Of a stretch of DNA of 64,000 bases, positions 11,762 to 21,832 are shown piece by piece. A program made the position numbers and the translations under genes. Within the stretch, counting starts at the first letter, position 1. Each line of letters begins with the position of its first letter. Below the pieces are notes generated by a model. The model was not told the origin of the DNA. It did not search any database and saw nothing but the letters and a program-made list of their open reading frames with translations. The stretch is from Pontibacterium sinense (lineage in GTDB: Bacteria; Pseudomonadota; Gammaproteobacteria; Pseudomonadales; Balneatricaceae): the NCBI RefSeq assembly GCF_015209595.1, contig NZ_JADEYS010000019.1:37614-101613 (forward strand), read 5' to 3'.

Positions 11762-13039
11762 ATGACCGCGCCACTCAGTGATCATATTCACTATCAAGAT
11801 CATCAATTACACATCGAATCGCTTCCGCTTTCAATCATCGCTGATCGTATCGGCACGCCTTTCTATTGTTATTCAGAAGCTAAGTTCCTTCAGAACATTT
11901 ATCGCTGTCAGGCGGCTTTCCAGCGTTTTGACATTGCGATTTACTATGCGGTGAAGGCCAATAGCAACCTGAGTATTCTGCGGTTGGTGCAGCAAGCCGG
12001 ACTGGGTGTTGATCTGGTTTCCGGTGGAGAGATGTTGCGAGCACACGCGGCCGGCATTGCGCCAGAGAGGATGATTTTTTCTGGCGTCGGAAAAACCAGA
12101 CAAGAGTTGTGTGCGGCGATCGAGTCAGCTGTGGGTCAGATTAACGTCGAATCTCAGGAAGAGTTAGTGCTGTTAGCTTCACTGTCAGAGCAGTTTACTC
12201 GGCCAGTTTCTGTTGCATTACGTGTTAACCCTGCTGTGTCTGTGGACACCCACAGGCACATTACCACCGGCAGCAAAGGCAATAAATTTGGCCTGAGCAT
12301 GGAGCAGGTTGTGCCACTCTATCAAAGGTATGCAGATCATCCGTACCTGAATATAGCAGGTCTGGCTATGCATATTGGCTCTCAGATCTGCACGGTGGAA
12401 CCGTATACAAATGCGATCCATAAGTTGCTGGAGCTTGTCACTGTGATTGAAGCTGATGGGCATACGGTTGAGGTGCTCGACCTTGGTGGTGGGTTTGGTA
12501 TCGATTACGGCGATGAGCAGAGCTTGGATTTTGAGGTCATCGCGCAGACCATTGCATCAAGTGTTGCTGGGTTTGAAGGACGAGTGTGTGTGGAGCCGGG
12601 TCGGTCACTGGTGGGAGATGCGGGTGTTCTGGTGTCAGAGATCAGTTACGTAAAAGCAGCGGATCCCTGCCCTTTTATGATTCTTGATGCCGCGATGAAT
12701 GACCTGATGCGTCCGGCTCTTTATCAGGCCGATCATCCTATAGTTCCCCTACAAACTAATCTGTCGGATTCGGTACGTCGTTATGATGTTGTGGGACCGG
12801 TCTGTGAATCTACTGATACCTTTGCGCGCGACTATCCGATGGATGCAGAGTTGGTTGCAGGAGACAGGGTCGCTTTTCTCTGTACAGGGGCGTATTGCGC
12901 GGTGATGAGTTCTGCGTATAACAGCCGTAGCATCATTCCCGAGGTGCTGGTGAGCGGGTCAGAAATTCGATTGATCAGAAAGGCAGTGACACCGTCTATG
13001 TTGCTTGAATACGAATCGCAGACAGATGCATTAGACTGA
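11762..13039 (+). CDS. lysA: diaminopimelate decarboxylase-like PLP enzyme
   Basis: Fold-type III PLP decarboxylase of the LysA family, 425 aa; LysA converts meso-diaminopimelate to lysine. Visible motifs are the PLP lysine in YYAVKANSN, AMHIGSQ, LDLGGGFGIDY, EPGRSLVGDAG, CESTD and a C-terminal GAYCAVMSSAYNSR. The last differs from the usual GAYG. The start is the ATG at 11762 behind AGAGGGA; a TTG two codons upstream is less likely. It stands alone with a divergent Lrp-type regulator instead of beside dapF, so a second, regulated copy or a related amino-acid decarboxylase is possible. Confidence 0.85.
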   Translation: MTAPLSDHIHYQDHQLHIESLPLSIIADRIGTPFYCYSEAKFLQNIYRCQAAFQRFDIAIYYAVKANSNLSILRLVQQAGLGVDLVSGGEMLRAHAAGIAPERMIFSGVGKTRQELCAAIESAVGQINVESQEELVLLASLSEQFTRPVSVALRVNPAVSVDTHRHITTGSKGNKFGLSMEQVVPLYQRYADHPYLNIAGLAMHIGSQICTVEPYTNAIHKLLELVTVIEADGHTVEVLDLGGGFGIDYGDEQSLDFEVIAQTIASSVAGFEGRVCVEPGRSLVGDAGVLVSEISYVKAADPCPFMILDAAMNDLMRPALYQADHPIVPLQTNLSDSVRRYDVVGPVCESTDTFARDYPMDAELVAGDRVAFLCTGAYCAVMSSAYNSRSIIPEVLVSGSEIRLIRKAVTPSMLLEYESQTDALD

Positions 13040-13123
13040 TTGGGGGATTGGAACGCGGGTGACTTTGGTTCGTCTAGGGAATAGTGACTCTTTCTCGGCC
13101 TCTTAAACAGTCCGCTTTTAAGA

Positions 13124-13139
13124 TGTTCCACGTGAAACA
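13124..13139. promoter_or_regulatory. parS: parS centromere site 1
   Basis: TGTTCCACGTGAAACA matches the bacterial parS consensus TGTTnCACGTGAAACA, and the palindrome extends two more bases on each side. It lies between lysA and glyS, about 8.5 kb from oriC, as expected for ParB loading sites. Confidence 0.9.
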
Positions 13140-13166
13140 TCTTTTTGACCGGGGCGGTACAGGCAC

Positions 13167-13196
13167 AAAAAAGCCGGGTCTATGAACCCGGCTTTT
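13167..13196. terminator. bidirectional terminator between lysA-like gene and glyS
   Basis: AAAAGCCGGGT and ACCCGGCTTTT arms with a six-base loop, placed between two convergent genes. Confidence 0.85.
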
Positions 13197-13222
13197 AGGT
13201 ATAGATAGGCATTGCAGAATGC

Positions 13223-15301
13223 TTAGCTCAGGACAGAGATATCCGCTACACCCAGGAACAAGCTGCGCAGATTGCTCAGAAGCACGAGACGGTTCTGACG
13301 TACCGCTTCATCATCAGCCATTACCATCACGTCGTCGAAGAACTTATCAACGCTGCCGCGAAGGCTTGCCAGCTGTTCCAGTGCTGCCTGATAGTCACCC
13401 GCGGCAAACAGTGGCTCGATACGACCGGACAGTGCTGCCAGTTCTGAAGCCAGTGCTTTCTCAGCATCGTCCTGAAGCAGTGCTTCATCAACCGATCCGG
13501 ATACCGCACCACCCTGTTTGTTAAGGATGTTGGAAACACGCTTGTTGGCAGCCGCCAGTGCTTCAGCTTCGCTCAGGGAGCGGAAATGGTTAACCGCTTT
13601 AACGCGGGTGTCGAAGTCCAGTGGTTTGGTCGGCTTAACCGCCAGTACCGCCAGGAATACATCGACGGAGATGCCTTCGTCTTCGTACCATGCGCGGAAG
13701 CGATCCAGCATGAAATCCAGAACTTTGTCTTCCAGTCCGTCGCGTGCTGGCAGATCATCGTGGCTGTCTGCTGCTACAGAGATCAGTTCACGCAGGTCCA
13801 GATCCAAATTGCGTTCGACCATAATGCGCAGCACACCCAGAGCGGCACGGCGCAGTGCAAACGGATCTTTGGAACCAGTCGGTGGCTGATTGATGCCGAA
13901 CAGGCCGGTCAGCGTGTCCAGACGGTCTGCGATAGCTACTGCGATACCCGGTGCAGATTCCGGCAGCTCATCACCTGCGAAACGAGGCATGTACTGTTCG
14001 TTCATTGCCAGCGCAACGTCGTTGTCTTCGCCGTCGTGCAGTGCATAGTGATAACCCATCAGACCTTGTAGGTCGGTGAATTCGTACACCATGTCGGACA
14101 TCAGATCGGTCTTGGCCAGCATTGCCGCACGGGCTGCCTGCTCAGTGTTATTGCCAAGGTCTGCCGCAATACGCTGTGCGATAGCGGAGATACGCTCAGC
14201 CTTCGCGTGCAAGGTTCCCAGGTCTTTCTGGAAGACGATGGTCTTCAGGTCGTCAATACGTGATTCCAGTGACTTCTTCTTGTCTGTTTCAAAGAAGAAC
14301 GCCGCATCGGACAGGCGTGGACGAATAACCTTTTCGTTACCTTCGATCACCTGCTGCGGATCTTTAGACACGATGTTGCAGATGGTGGTGAAGTTCGGCA
14401 TCAGGTTGCCGTCTTTGTCTTCATGGTGGAAGTACTTCTGGTGCTCCTTCATGGAGGAGATCAGTGCCTGAGCAGGCACGTCCAGGAAGCGCTCTTCGAA
14501 GCGACCGGTCAAAGCTACAGGCCATTCATTCAGTGCGGTTACTTCGTGCAGCAGGTCTTCATCGATCTGTGCAACACCACCGAGCTTCTCCCCTTCTTTA
14601 ATCACTTGGGAGCGAATATCTTCTAGACGGCTGTCATAGTCGGCAACAACTTTGCCGGTTTCTTTCAGCGTGACAGCATACTCTGCCGCTGTCATCAGCT
14701 CGATCTGATTGTTGTAGTGGAAACGGTGACCGCGTGTTTTACGACCGGACTTAACACCCAGCATTTCGCAATCGATCACTTCATCGCCAAAAATCATCAC
14801 CAGCCACTGAACCGGACGGACGAACTCAATACGTGATGCACCCCAGCGCATGCGCTTAGGTACTGGCAGTTTGTTGAGCGCGTTTTGCATAACAGACGCG
14901 AGTTCAGTGCGCAGCGGTTTGGCTTCAGTCTGCTGGCGGAAACACATTTTTCCGTCGATCTCTTCCAGGGAAGATACGTCGGTTCCACATTTACGCGCGA
15001 AGCCTTCCAGTGCTTTGCTTGGATTACCTTCACCATCATATGCAATACGTGACGGTGGGCCCTGCATCAGGAATTCACTGGCAGGCACTTCGGTCACGAG
15101 GTTTTCGATCAGCAACGCTAAACGTCGTGGTGCGGCATAGCTTTTGATTGTTGCGTCTTTCAGCAGTGCTGCCGCATCTTTGCCCAGCACGTCTTTGATG
15201 CCTGCAAGCGCATCAGCTTCCAGCGCATTAGACAGGTTTTTAAGTGCTTTCGGTGGCAGCTCTTCGGTGCCAAGCTCGAACAGAAAATCTTGTGTAGCCA
15301 T
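13223..15301 (-). CDS. glyS: glycine-tRNA ligase beta subunit
   Basis: Beta subunit of the tetrameric glycyl-tRNA synthetase, 692 aa, full length. It starts [23 protein letters not shown], the family hallmark. A central HD-like region follows, and a C-terminal anticodon-binding DALR-type domain. Its start codon overlaps the glyQ stop by one base, so the two subunits are translationally coupled. The glyQS block is bracketed by the two parS sites. Confidence 0.97.
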   Translation of the reverse strand: MATQDFLFELGTEELPPKALKNLSNALEADALAGIKDVLGKDAAALLKDATIKSYAAPRRLALLIENLVTEVPASEFLMQGPPSRIAYDGEGNPSKALEGFARKCGTDVSSLEEIDGKMCFRQQTEAKPLRTELASVMQNALNKLPVPKRMRWGASRIEFVRPVQWLVMIFGDEVIDCEMLGVKSGRKTRGHRFHYNNQIELMTAAEYAVTLKETGKVVADYDSRLEDIRSQVIKEGEKLGGVAQIDEDLLHEVTALNEWPVALTGRFEERFLDVPAQALISSMKEHQKYFHHEDKDGNLMPNFTTICNIVSKDPQQVIEGNEKVIRPRLSDAAFFFETDKKKSLESRIDDLKTIVFQKDLGTLHAKAERISAIAQRIAADLGNNTEQAARAAMLAKTDLMSDMVYEFTDLQGLMGYHYALHDGEDNDVALAMNEQYMPRFAGDELPESAPGIAVAIADRLDTLTGLFGINQPPTGSKDPFALRRAALGVLRIMVERNLDLDLRELISVAADSHDDLPARDGLEDKVLDFMLDRFRAWYEDEGISVDVFLAVLAVKPTKPLDFDTRVKAVNHFRSLSEAEALAAANKRVSNILNKQGGAVSGSVDEALLQDDAEKALASELAALSGRIEPLFAAGDYQAALEQLASLRGSVDKFFDDVMVMADDEAVRQNRLVLLSNLRSLFLGVADISVLS

Positions 15302-16272
15302 TACTTTTTCTCCTCGCTTGCAGCCATTACTTCCTGGCGCAACGCTTCAGTCGCAAGCGGGAAGCCGAGGGCTTTACGGGCATCAAAATAAGCGTGTGCA
15401 ACTTTGCGGGCGAGTGTGCGTACGCGCAGGATATAACGCTGACGCTCGGTCACAGAGATGGCGTGACGTGCATCCAGCAGGTTAAAGGTATGGGACGCTT
15501 TCAGTACCTGCTCGTAAGCAGGCAGTGGCAGAGGGGTTTCCAGTGCCAGTAATTTCTCACACTCAGACTCATAGTGGTCAAAGTTGCGGAACAGCATCGG
15601 GACATCAGCGTGTTCGAAGTTGTAGGTGGACTGCTCTACTTCGCTCTGGTGGAACACATCGCCGTAGGTCACGACAGTGCCGTCGGGTGCTTTGGTCCAG
15701 ATCAGATCGTAAACGCTATCAACGTTCTGCAGGTACATCGCAATACGTTCCAGACCGTAGGTGATCTCGCCGGTTACCGGGTAACATTCCAGACCACCTG
15801 CCTGCTGGAAGTAAGTGAACTGGGTCACTTCCATACCGTTCAGCCACACTTCCCAGCCAAGACCCCAGGCACCCAATGTTGGGGATTCCCAGTTGTCTTC
15901 TACGAAGCGAACGTCGTGAACATTCAGGTCAACACCCATACGCTCTAAAGAGCCCAGGTAAAGTTCCTGCAGGTTCGGCGGTGACGGCTTCATTACAACC
16001 TGGAACTGGTAGTAGTGTTGCAGGCGGTTAGGGTTCTCGCCGTAACGGCCATCGGTTGGACGACGGCTTGGCTGCACGTAGGCAGAGTTCCAGCTTTCTG
16101 GTCCGATAGAGCGCAGGAAGGTAGCAGGATGGAATGTCCCTGCGCCTACTTCCATGTCCAGCGGCTGAACGATTACACAGCCGTGTTCTGCCCAATATTC
16201 TTGCAGGGCGAGAATCAACCCCTGAAATGTACTTACGTCTGAGGTAACCTGGTCAGTCACGTAATTCACCAT
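15301..16272 (-). CDS. glyQ: glycine-tRNA ligase alpha subunit
   Basis: Catalytic class II subunit of glycyl-tRNA synthetase, 323 aa. Characteristic stretches are [38 protein letters not shown] and [20 protein letters not shown]. The ATG at 16272 gives about ten more N-terminal residues than the E. coli protein; no strong ribosome-binding sequence decides between this and a later start. It is transcribed with glyS. Confidence 0.96.
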   Translation of the reverse strand: MVNYVTDQVTSDVSTFQGLILALQEYWAEHGCVIVQPLDMEVGAGTFHPATFLRSIGPESWNSAYVQPSRRPTDGRYGENPNRLQHYYQFQVVMKPSPPNLQELYLGSLERMGVDLNVHDVRFVEDNWESPTLGAWGLGWEVWLNGMEVTQFTYFQQAGGLECYPVTGEITYGLERIAMYLQNVDSVYDLIWTKAPDGTVVTYGDVFHQSEVEQSTYNFEHADVPMLFRNFDHYESECEKLLALETPLPLPAYEQVLKASHTFNLLDARHAISVTERQRYILRVRTLARKVAHAYFDARKALGFPLATEALRQEVMAASEEKK

Positions 16273-16400
16273 AACTATAAATTTGGCCCGAAAATAAGGC
16301 GGAAATTATACACCAAAATAGGTGTACGCAGTGTAGTCAGGTACAGGTGTGACTGGGCGAAAGGTAGAAGTTGTGCATTAATTTAAAGGTAAATGTGAAA

Positions 16401-16416
16401 TGTTTCACGTGGAACA
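16401..16416. promoter_or_regulatory. parS: parS centromere site 2
   Basis: TGTTTCACGTGGAACA is the exact reverse complement of the site at 13124-13139. It lies between glyQ and the outer-membrane protein gene, and abuts the terminator of that gene. Confidence 0.9.
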
Positions 16417-16418
16417 TT

Positions 16419-16446
16419 AAAAAAGCCGCCCGAATTGGGGCGGCTT
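16419..16446 (-). terminator. terminator after the outer-membrane barrel gene
   Basis: GCCGCCC and GGGCGGC arms with an A-run on the plus strand that becomes a T-run for leftward transcripts ending the exporter operon. Confidence 0.8.
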
Positions 16447-16465
16447 CCTCAGTACGATTGGAAAC

Positions 16466-17674
16466 TTAAAAGTAACGTTCGATTGTGAATTGCAGGTGAT
16501 CGTCCTTGTCCAAAGCTGAAGCAAGGTCTCTAGGGTCGTCGGCACTGAAGAACCGTCCGTCGATACTAACCTTCCAATTGTCGCCGTAGCGACGGCTGGC
16601 TTCAACGATCAGGCTCTGGCCATCAAAATCCAGATCATGGCCAATACCGGCCAAGAGTTCAGTACTGGATGCATCGTTGAGGGTGATTCGGCCACCAAAG
16701 AACAGATCGTTCTGAACGTTGGAACTGGCATCCTCTCCCCTTTCATCCCAGCCATATTCAAGCAGAACACCGAGATCAGCGTTACTGTCCTGAATGCCAT
16801 AGAAGGTATATTCGAAACCAGCTTGAGCCGCGAAGTACTCCTCTTTCTCGGTATCGCGCCAGATGGTTTCGACCTTCCACAACCAGCTGTCGAGGGTCGC
16901 TTGCAGATCAAAACCCAACTGATCCATCTGCACATAGCGCGGTACCAGAACGGTGTTGCCTGACTGGGTTCGAACGCTCAACTCAGGGTCACGATTGGTA
17001 CCGTGAAACCAATACGCACCCAGATCGAAATCGCCGAGGGTATGGCTCCAGCGGATAGCGGTATCCAGATGTTTCTCCTCGGCGCTGGATTCATATTCAG
17101 CACTGTCGGTATCAACAACCAGTCCCCCGCGTAAACGCCCCTCTGTACCCGTAAAGGTACGCTCACGGAAACCCGGTAGCAGGAACAGGTCAACGATACC
17201 CCAGTCTCTTACCAGAGATAGGTTGACCATGGGCTGCCCCAGCTTGTCCTCACCGTCAAAGTCATCAACACCGTCGGTCTGATTGATCACATCGACCAGA
17301 TGTTGAAACTCAGTGACACCCCAGAATACCTTGCGGATTCCGGTGCGCAGTTCCCAGTCCTCGCCCACATGAACCCAACTCAGTTCACGAATATCCGCAT
17401 GAGTCCGTTCGCTGTCGTTCTCGTCCACACGTAAATACGGAGTAAAGGTCAGGCTATCGTCACCGTCATTCCACTCCCAGAAAAACTCTGGTTCCACGTA
17501 GAAGGATAGATTCGAGTCATGGTCCTGGCCTGAAAACTGAGCATCCTGAGTAAAACCACGCAGCTCTGCTGCGACCTTGCCGGATGCCTCAAAGTAGGTT
17601 TCGGCCTGCACCGGCAGAGCTGCGAGCAGCCCTGCAGTGAGTCCTGTTTTGAAAAGCGTTGAGGGTTTACGCAT
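16466..17674 (-). CDS. outer-membrane beta-barrel protein of the exporter operon
   Basis: 402 aa, with a signal peptide (MRKPSTLFKTGLTAGLLAALPVQA) followed by alternating aromatic/polar strands. It ends in HLQFTIERYF, the terminal phenylalanine expected of an outer-membrane barrel. It resembles uncharacterised porin-like or alginate-export-like proteins; the exact family was not recognised. It starts 3 bp after the LolA-like gene in a leftward operon with an MMPL exporter. Supplying the outer-membrane step of that exporter is inference from context. Confidence 0.75.
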   Translation of the reverse strand: MRKPSTLFKTGLTAGLLAALPVQAETYFEASGKVAAELRGFTQDAQFSGQDHDSNLSFYVEPEFFWEWNDGDDSLTFTPYLRVDENDSERTHADIRELSWVHVGEDWELRTGIRKVFWGVTEFQHLVDVINQTDGVDDFDGEDKLGQPMVNLSLVRDWGIVDLFLLPGFRERTFTGTEGRLRGGLVVDTDSAEYESSAEEKHLDTAIRWSHTLGDFDLGAYWFHGTNRDPELSVRTQSGNTVLVPRYVQMDQLGFDLQATLDSWLWKVETIWRDTEKEEYFAAQAGFEYTFYGIQDSNADLGVLLEYGWDERGEDASSNVQNDLFFGGRITLNDASSTELLAGIGHDLDFDGQSLIVEASRRYGDNWKVSIDGRFFSADDPRDLASALDKDDHLQFTIERYF

Positions 17675-17677
17675 GAC

Positions 17678-18475
17678 TTAACGTGCTCGTTTCAGTGAGT
17701 TCTTGTTGAAGTCTTTGTCGGATAAACCGGTTTTGAACTGGTAGCTTTTCCAGCTCAGATCGGTGCTTTTACCCGTCTGGTGGTTCACCATTTTCATCAG
17801 ATCAGAACGCCAGTGTTTACCCAGATATTGCTGGTAGTCATGGTAGGTCAGTGTCTTCAGGGGTGAGTTTTTACGATCGAAGAAATCAATTTTCCAGATG
17901 CGATATTCACTCTGATCCAGCCAAACCAGACGTCGTGTATAGCCGGAGTTTTTATCGACCGGGTACTGTTCAACAACAAAACAGGTGCCGCCTTCACAGG
18001 CGTCGTCACGTAGGTATTTGTAGGTGTACTTCTCTACCTCAAACGAAGACAGATCTTCATAGGCAAATTCAGAGCCCATAAACGGGCCTGATTTGTTGCG
18101 TGACGCAATACGCTTTACACGTTTCAATGCTGGCAGGTACAGCCACTGGTCATCCGCTCCAACCGGGTGAGAAAAGCTCAGGAATGCTGTCCCTTTTACG
18201 TCGCGAGGCTTGTCGAAGACTGACAGGCTTTTATCTCCGTCACCGTTGATCTCCAATGATTTCATCCGGATCTCGCGGATGCTTTCCTGACCCTGCTTAT
18301 TACGCAGGACCATGTTCATTTCGGCCTGCATATCCTGCCAGCCCAGATCACGTTTCTTCGATTCAACTGAGATCGCCATGCCCTTCTCTTCCGGCGTTTC
18401 GGCCAGCGCCACCATCGGGGCAGAGACCAGCGCCGCGATCAATACTGACTTAAGCGGGTTGATTAGCAGGTTCAT
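17678..18475 (-). CDS. LolA-like outer membrane lipoprotein-sorting protein
   Basis: 265 aa, secreted: signal peptide MNLLINPLKSVLIAALVSAP through ALA. The mature part is the LolA-like fold of the 'outer membrane lipoprotein-sorting protein' family, with FLSFSHPVGADDQWLYLPALKRVKRI and GSEFAYEDLSSFE typical. The ATG at 18475 is chosen because AGGAG lies at ideal spacing and the signal peptide begins there; an upstream in-frame start at 18541 adds 22 non-signal residues. It overlaps the MMPL stop by 26 bp. A role as periplasmic carrier for a lipid-like substrate is inferred. Confidence 0.82.
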   Translation of the reverse strand: MNLLINPLKSVLIAALVSAPMVALAETPEEKGMAISVESKKRDLGWQDMQAEMNMVLRNKQGQESIREIRMKSLEINGDGDKSLSVFDKPRDVKGTAFLSFSHPVGADDQWLYLPALKRVKRIASRNKSGPFMGSEFAYEDLSSFEVEKYTYKYLRDDACEGGTCFVVEQYPVDKNSGYTRRLVWLDQSEYRIWKIDFFDRKNSPLKTLTYHDYQQYLGKHWRSDLMKMVNHQTGKSTDLSWKSYQFKTGLSDKDFNKNSLKRAR

Positions 18476-20828
18476 GGGTATCTCCTTTGTTTTCAAGATT
18501 GTTGCTGGAGTCAGCATCGTTGTCTTCAGTGGTGTCGGCAACTTTGTCGCCGTTATCCAAATTCATCAGCAGCGGTGGTAGGAACAGGAAGTCGACGATC
18601 AGTGCGATCAGAATCGTGAGTGCTGTCAGCAGACCCATATCCGCGTTGAGCTTGAAGCTGGATTGCGCCAGCACCATAAAGCCTGCGACCAACACCAGTG
18701 TGGTAACCCACAGAGCGCGTCCAACGCTCGCGAATGCATAACGGACAGCTTGTTGACTGTCCTTGCCGCGTTCACGGCGTGCGTACAGGTACTTGCTGAG
18801 GAAGTGAACGGTGTCATCCACCACAATACCCAGTGTCATACCCGCCACAACAGACAGTGCCAGACCGACCTGACCGTCGATCAGGAACCAGAGACCAAAA
18901 CCCATCACGGCGGGTGCCAGGTTTGGAATCAGGCTGATAAAACCATAACGTACCGAGCGTAACGCCAGACCGAGCATGACAGAAATCAGCAGTAAGGCCA
19001 CAGAGGTACCGATCAACATACTGCTGATATTACGCTGGCCGATATGGGCAAACATCAGACTGGTACTGGCGACTTCAGCTTTATACTGAGGTGCGTTCTC
19101 TGCAAACCAGTTGTAGATTTTTGCTTCCAGATCGATCTGCTCAGTACTGGTCATGTTCTTAAACGTACCGATCAAACGCGTGGATGATTTATCGACGTTC
19201 AGCTGGTTGTTCAGGTCCAGACCGTACGGTAATGACATCTCATACAACAGCAGGTACTGAGCAGACAGCTCGCGCTCTTGGGGCAGCGTGTAGTAGCTGT
19301 CGTCATCACTGTGCATGTTTTTGTTGAGACGTTTAATCGTATCGGTAATGGAGTTTACGTGGTCTGTTTCCGGCTGAGCCCGTAACCAATCGGTGAGATC
19401 GCCAACCGCTTTCAGGAACTCCGGTTTATTGATCCCACTCGCTTCCCCACTCTCGATCGAGATCTCCATCGTGGTCATACCGGACAGATTGTCCTGCATG
19501 TAGTCAGTTGCCTGACGGAATGGAACGCTGGTATCAAAATACTTCACAAAGTCATCGTTCAGTTCGTTCTGCGGGGTAAACAGAACCAGGCTTGCCATGA
19601 CAACGGCCATACCCGGCAACAGTACTTTGCGCTTGCTGATGACTACTTTACCCAGCTTGTGCATCAGGTCGTTACGGTCTTCATCACTGATCGCTGCCAC
19701 TTTAATCGGTAGCAGTTTCAGCATTGCCGGGAAGATCGTGACGGAGAACACGAACGCCAGCATGACACCCATTGCGACCATGTTACCCAGATCACGGAAC
19801 GGTGGTGAGTCGGAGAAGTTGAGGCTGAGGAAGCCAACGGCAGTGGTGACACTGGTCAGGAAGATAGGCTGGAAGTTGATCTTCAGGCTGTCCTGAATAG
19901 CCTTCTTCTTCTCCACGCCCTGACGCATCTCATAGAACATGGTCGTCAGAATATGTACGCAGTCAGCGACCGCCAATGTCAGGACCATGATCGGTGTGCT
20001 TGCCGATGGACCGGTGAGGAAGAACCCCGTCCAGCCTGCCAGCCCCATCGTACCGGCAATGGAGAACATGATGACGATCACGGTGGCGAACGTACCACTG
20101 AAGGTACGCAGCAGGAAGATCATGCCCAGCAGAACAACACCAAACATGATAGGCACCAACGTGGCGTTGTCATTCAGGGAAGACTCGGCGAAGGTGTTGT
20201 TCATCATCACCATGCCGGATAAACGCACTTCCATATCCGGGTATTTTTCCAGGAACTGAGCGCGCATATCGCGTGCCTTCGCAACGACCTCCGGCACTTC
20301 CACAACCGGGTTTATTCCCGGCAGCTGAACGGTGACATTAAGCACGGTGACATGGGCTTGAGGAGAGATCAGCTTGTTGAGCAGCATCGGCTCGTTCAGT
20401 GCAATCTCTTGCAGACGAGGCATGTCCGCATCGGTCAGCGTGGTGGAATCCAGTACCAGATCCTCCACGATCATATCGTCCTCTTCCGACCAGGTGTGCT
20501 GGAAGTTAGTAATGGAGTCTACGCGTGTGGAATAGGGAACCTGCCAGGCTTCTTCGGTCAGCTCTTGAATTGCACCCAGTGTACGCGGGGTGAATACTTT
20601 GCCTTCCGGCGGAGAAATAATAAAAGCGACGTTATCACTTTTACTGTAGATCCTTTGCATCGACTCGAAAGCCGTGAGCTGAGGGTTCTCATCACTGAAG
20701 AACACTCGGTAATCACTTTTGAATACCAGGTTCTTTGCGCCTGAGGCAGCGCCAAAAACCAGCACAATCGTGAGCAGAATCACCCATATCGGATGATTCA
20801 GTACAAAACGGAAAAGTCGGTCTCTCAT
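18450..20828 (-). CDS. MMPL/RND-superfamily exporter
   Basis: 792-aa inner-membrane transporter with the RND/MMPL layout: TM1 near the N-terminus (NHPIWVILLTIVLVFGAA), a first periplasmic loop to about 230, a six-helix bundle, a second loop (about 415-610) and a second six-helix bundle. GMTLGIVVDDTVHFLSKY near 695 and the LTLAVADCVHILTTMFYEM segment near 275 hold the acidic membrane motifs. The ATG at 20828 follows GGAGAAGGA. The family moves lipids or other hydrophobic molecules; the substrate here is unknown. A palindromic operator lies 83 bp upstream of its start. Confidence 0.88.
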   Translation of the reverse strand: MRDRLFRFVLNHPIWVILLTIVLVFGAASGAKNLVFKSDYRVFFSDENPQLTAFESMQRIYSKSDNVAFIISPPEGKVFTPRTLGAIQELTEEAWQVPYSTRVDSITNFQHTWSEEDDMIVEDLVLDSTTLTDADMPRLQEIALNEPMLLNKLISPQAHVTVLNVTVQLPGINPVVEVPEVVAKARDMRAQFLEKYPDMEVRLSGMVMMNNTFAESSLNDNATLVPIMFGVVLLGMIFLLRTFSGTFATVIVIMFSIAGTMGLAGWTGFFLTGPSASTPIMVLTLAVADCVHILTTMFYEMRQGVEKKKAIQDSLKINFQPIFLTSVTTAVGFLSLNFSDSPPFRDLGNMVAMGVMLAFVFSVTIFPAMLKLLPIKVAAISDEDRNDLMHKLGKVVISKRKVLLPGMAVVMASLVLFTPQNELNDDFVKYFDTSVPFRQATDYMQDNLSGMTTMEISIESGEASGINKPEFLKAVGDLTDWLRAQPETDHVNSITDTIKRLNKNMHSDDDSYYTLPQERELSAQYLLLYEMSLPYGLDLNNQLNVDKSSTRLIGTFKNMTSTEQIDLEAKIYNWFAENAPQYKAEVASTSLMFAHIGQRNISSMLIGTSVALLLISVMLGLALRSVRYGFISLIPNLAPAVMGFGLWFLIDGQVGLALSVVAGMTLGIVVDDTVHFLSKYLYARRERGKDSQQAVRYAFASVGRALWVTTLVLVAGFMVLAQSSFKLNADMGLLTALTILIALIVDFLFLPPLLMNLDNGDKVADTTEDNDADSSNNLENKGDTHEPANQPA

Positions 20829-20910
20829 AGTCCTTCTCCAGTTCCCCGATTCCATTGAGGAGTTGTTGGGTTGGATGCTCTAATGGCAACTTAGGTTATA
20901 AATTTATGTC

Positions 20911-20937
20911 TGTTTAATGACGAAGCGTCATTAAACA
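20911..20937. promoter_or_regulatory. TetR operator candidate before the MMPL operon
   Basis: A perfect 12-bp inverted repeat with a 3-bp spacer: TGTTTAATGACG, AAG, CGTCATTAAACA. Its core TGACG-N3-CGTCA recurs upstream of the tetR gene at 21764-21776. Confidence 0.75.
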
Positions 20938-20942
20938 TTATT

Positions 20943-20967
20943 AAAAAAACGGCGTTTCCGCCGTTTT
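20943..20967 (-). terminator. rho-independent terminator after tetR
   Basis: AAAACGGCG and CGCCGTTTT arms around a TTTC loop, just downstream of the regulator and before the exporter operator. Confidence 0.85.
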
Positions 20968-20983
20968 CCGTCGTACAAATCTG

Positions 20984-21739
20984 TTATCCCTGCAGGTTCA
21001 GGTTCCGGCGAGTTCTCAGTGCTTCAACTTCCGGTGCAAACACGGTTGCTTTCATGCGCTGTACTGATTCATGCCAGTCATGATCGGGTGTATAGGGTGT
21101 CCAGTTCAGGCCATCCAGCACCAGATTGGCGTGGTTGGTCAGCTCCCGCTCCAGTGTCATTTCCTGACGCACGCCGCAGCGCTCAACATTGTCCTGCAGA
21201 AGAGCAATAGTGCCAAAGCTCATTGCCCAGAGGGAAAAAGCTACTTGGGCCGGGCTCAGGTGTGGGGCAAGTGTTAGCTCACCATTGGCCAAACCTTCAG
21301 AGATGATCTGAAGAATGGTCCCCAGCAGTTTTGTTTCCAGCTCCTGATGCTCTTCCTGACGTTTCTGCGAGCTTTTCTCCGTGACCGATGGGGTTTTAGC
21401 GGAGATAACCAGCATAAACTCGGTTGGATCGAACTGAGAATGCAGCATGTAGCCAATACCGATCGCCAGCATCTTTTCCCGACTGTTGCCATCAAACGAG
21501 GCTGCGCGGAAGAATATATCTGCAAGGCGGCGCACGCAGTTGTTACACAGGGCCGTCAGTAAGTCTTCTTTACAGCTAACGTGGTTGTATACGGTGCCTT
21601 TTGAGTAGGGCACCTTGGAAACAACCTTGTCGATTGTCAGACCGGAGACGCCATCCCGGGCAATTACATCCAACGCGGTCTGTAGAATTTCAGCTTCACG
21701 CGCTTCCCGCGTGGCATCGTCAATAAATTTAGGACTCAT
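20984..21739 (-). CDS. TetR/AcrR family transcriptional regulator
   Basis: 251 aa. The N-terminal helix-turn-helix is ILQTALDVIARDGVSGLTID followed by KVVSKVPYSKGTVYNHVSCKEDLL. The larger C-terminal ligand domain is not recognisable beyond the family. The start is the ATG at 21739 (MSPKFIDDATREAREAEILQ); an upstream in-frame start at 21820 would run across the operator. It precedes the MMPL operon in the same direction, with its own terminator. The shared palindrome before tetR and MMPL suggests autoregulation and repression of the exporter. Confidence 0.88.
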   Translation of the reverse strand: MSPKFIDDATREAREAEILQTALDVIARDGVSGLTIDKVVSKVPYSKGTVYNHVSCKEDLLTALCNNCVRRLADIFFRAASFDGNSREKMLAIGIGYMLHSQFDPTEFMLVISAKTPSVTEKSSQKRQEEHQELETKLLGTILQIISEGLANGELTLAPHLSPAQVAFSLWAMSFGTIALLQDNVERCGVRQEMTLERELTNHANLVLDGLNWTPYTPDHDWHESVQRMKATVFAPEVEALRTRRNLNLQG

Positions 21740-21763
21740 ATACCCGGCTTGTTGAGTTTTAAG

Positions 21764-21776
21764 TGACGTTACGTCA
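21764..21776. promoter_or_regulatory. TetR operator candidate before tetR
   Basis: TGACGTTACGTCA, a perfect palindrome around TTA, 25 bp upstream of the tetR start. It shares the TGACG-N3-CGTCA core with the operator at 20911-20937, and 9 of 12 bases of the left arm match. Confidence 0.7.
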
Positions 21777-21832
21777 AAAATAAATGAATTTGGACAAAAA
21801 GGGCAGCAGTATATTCGCAACAGTCACTGGCA

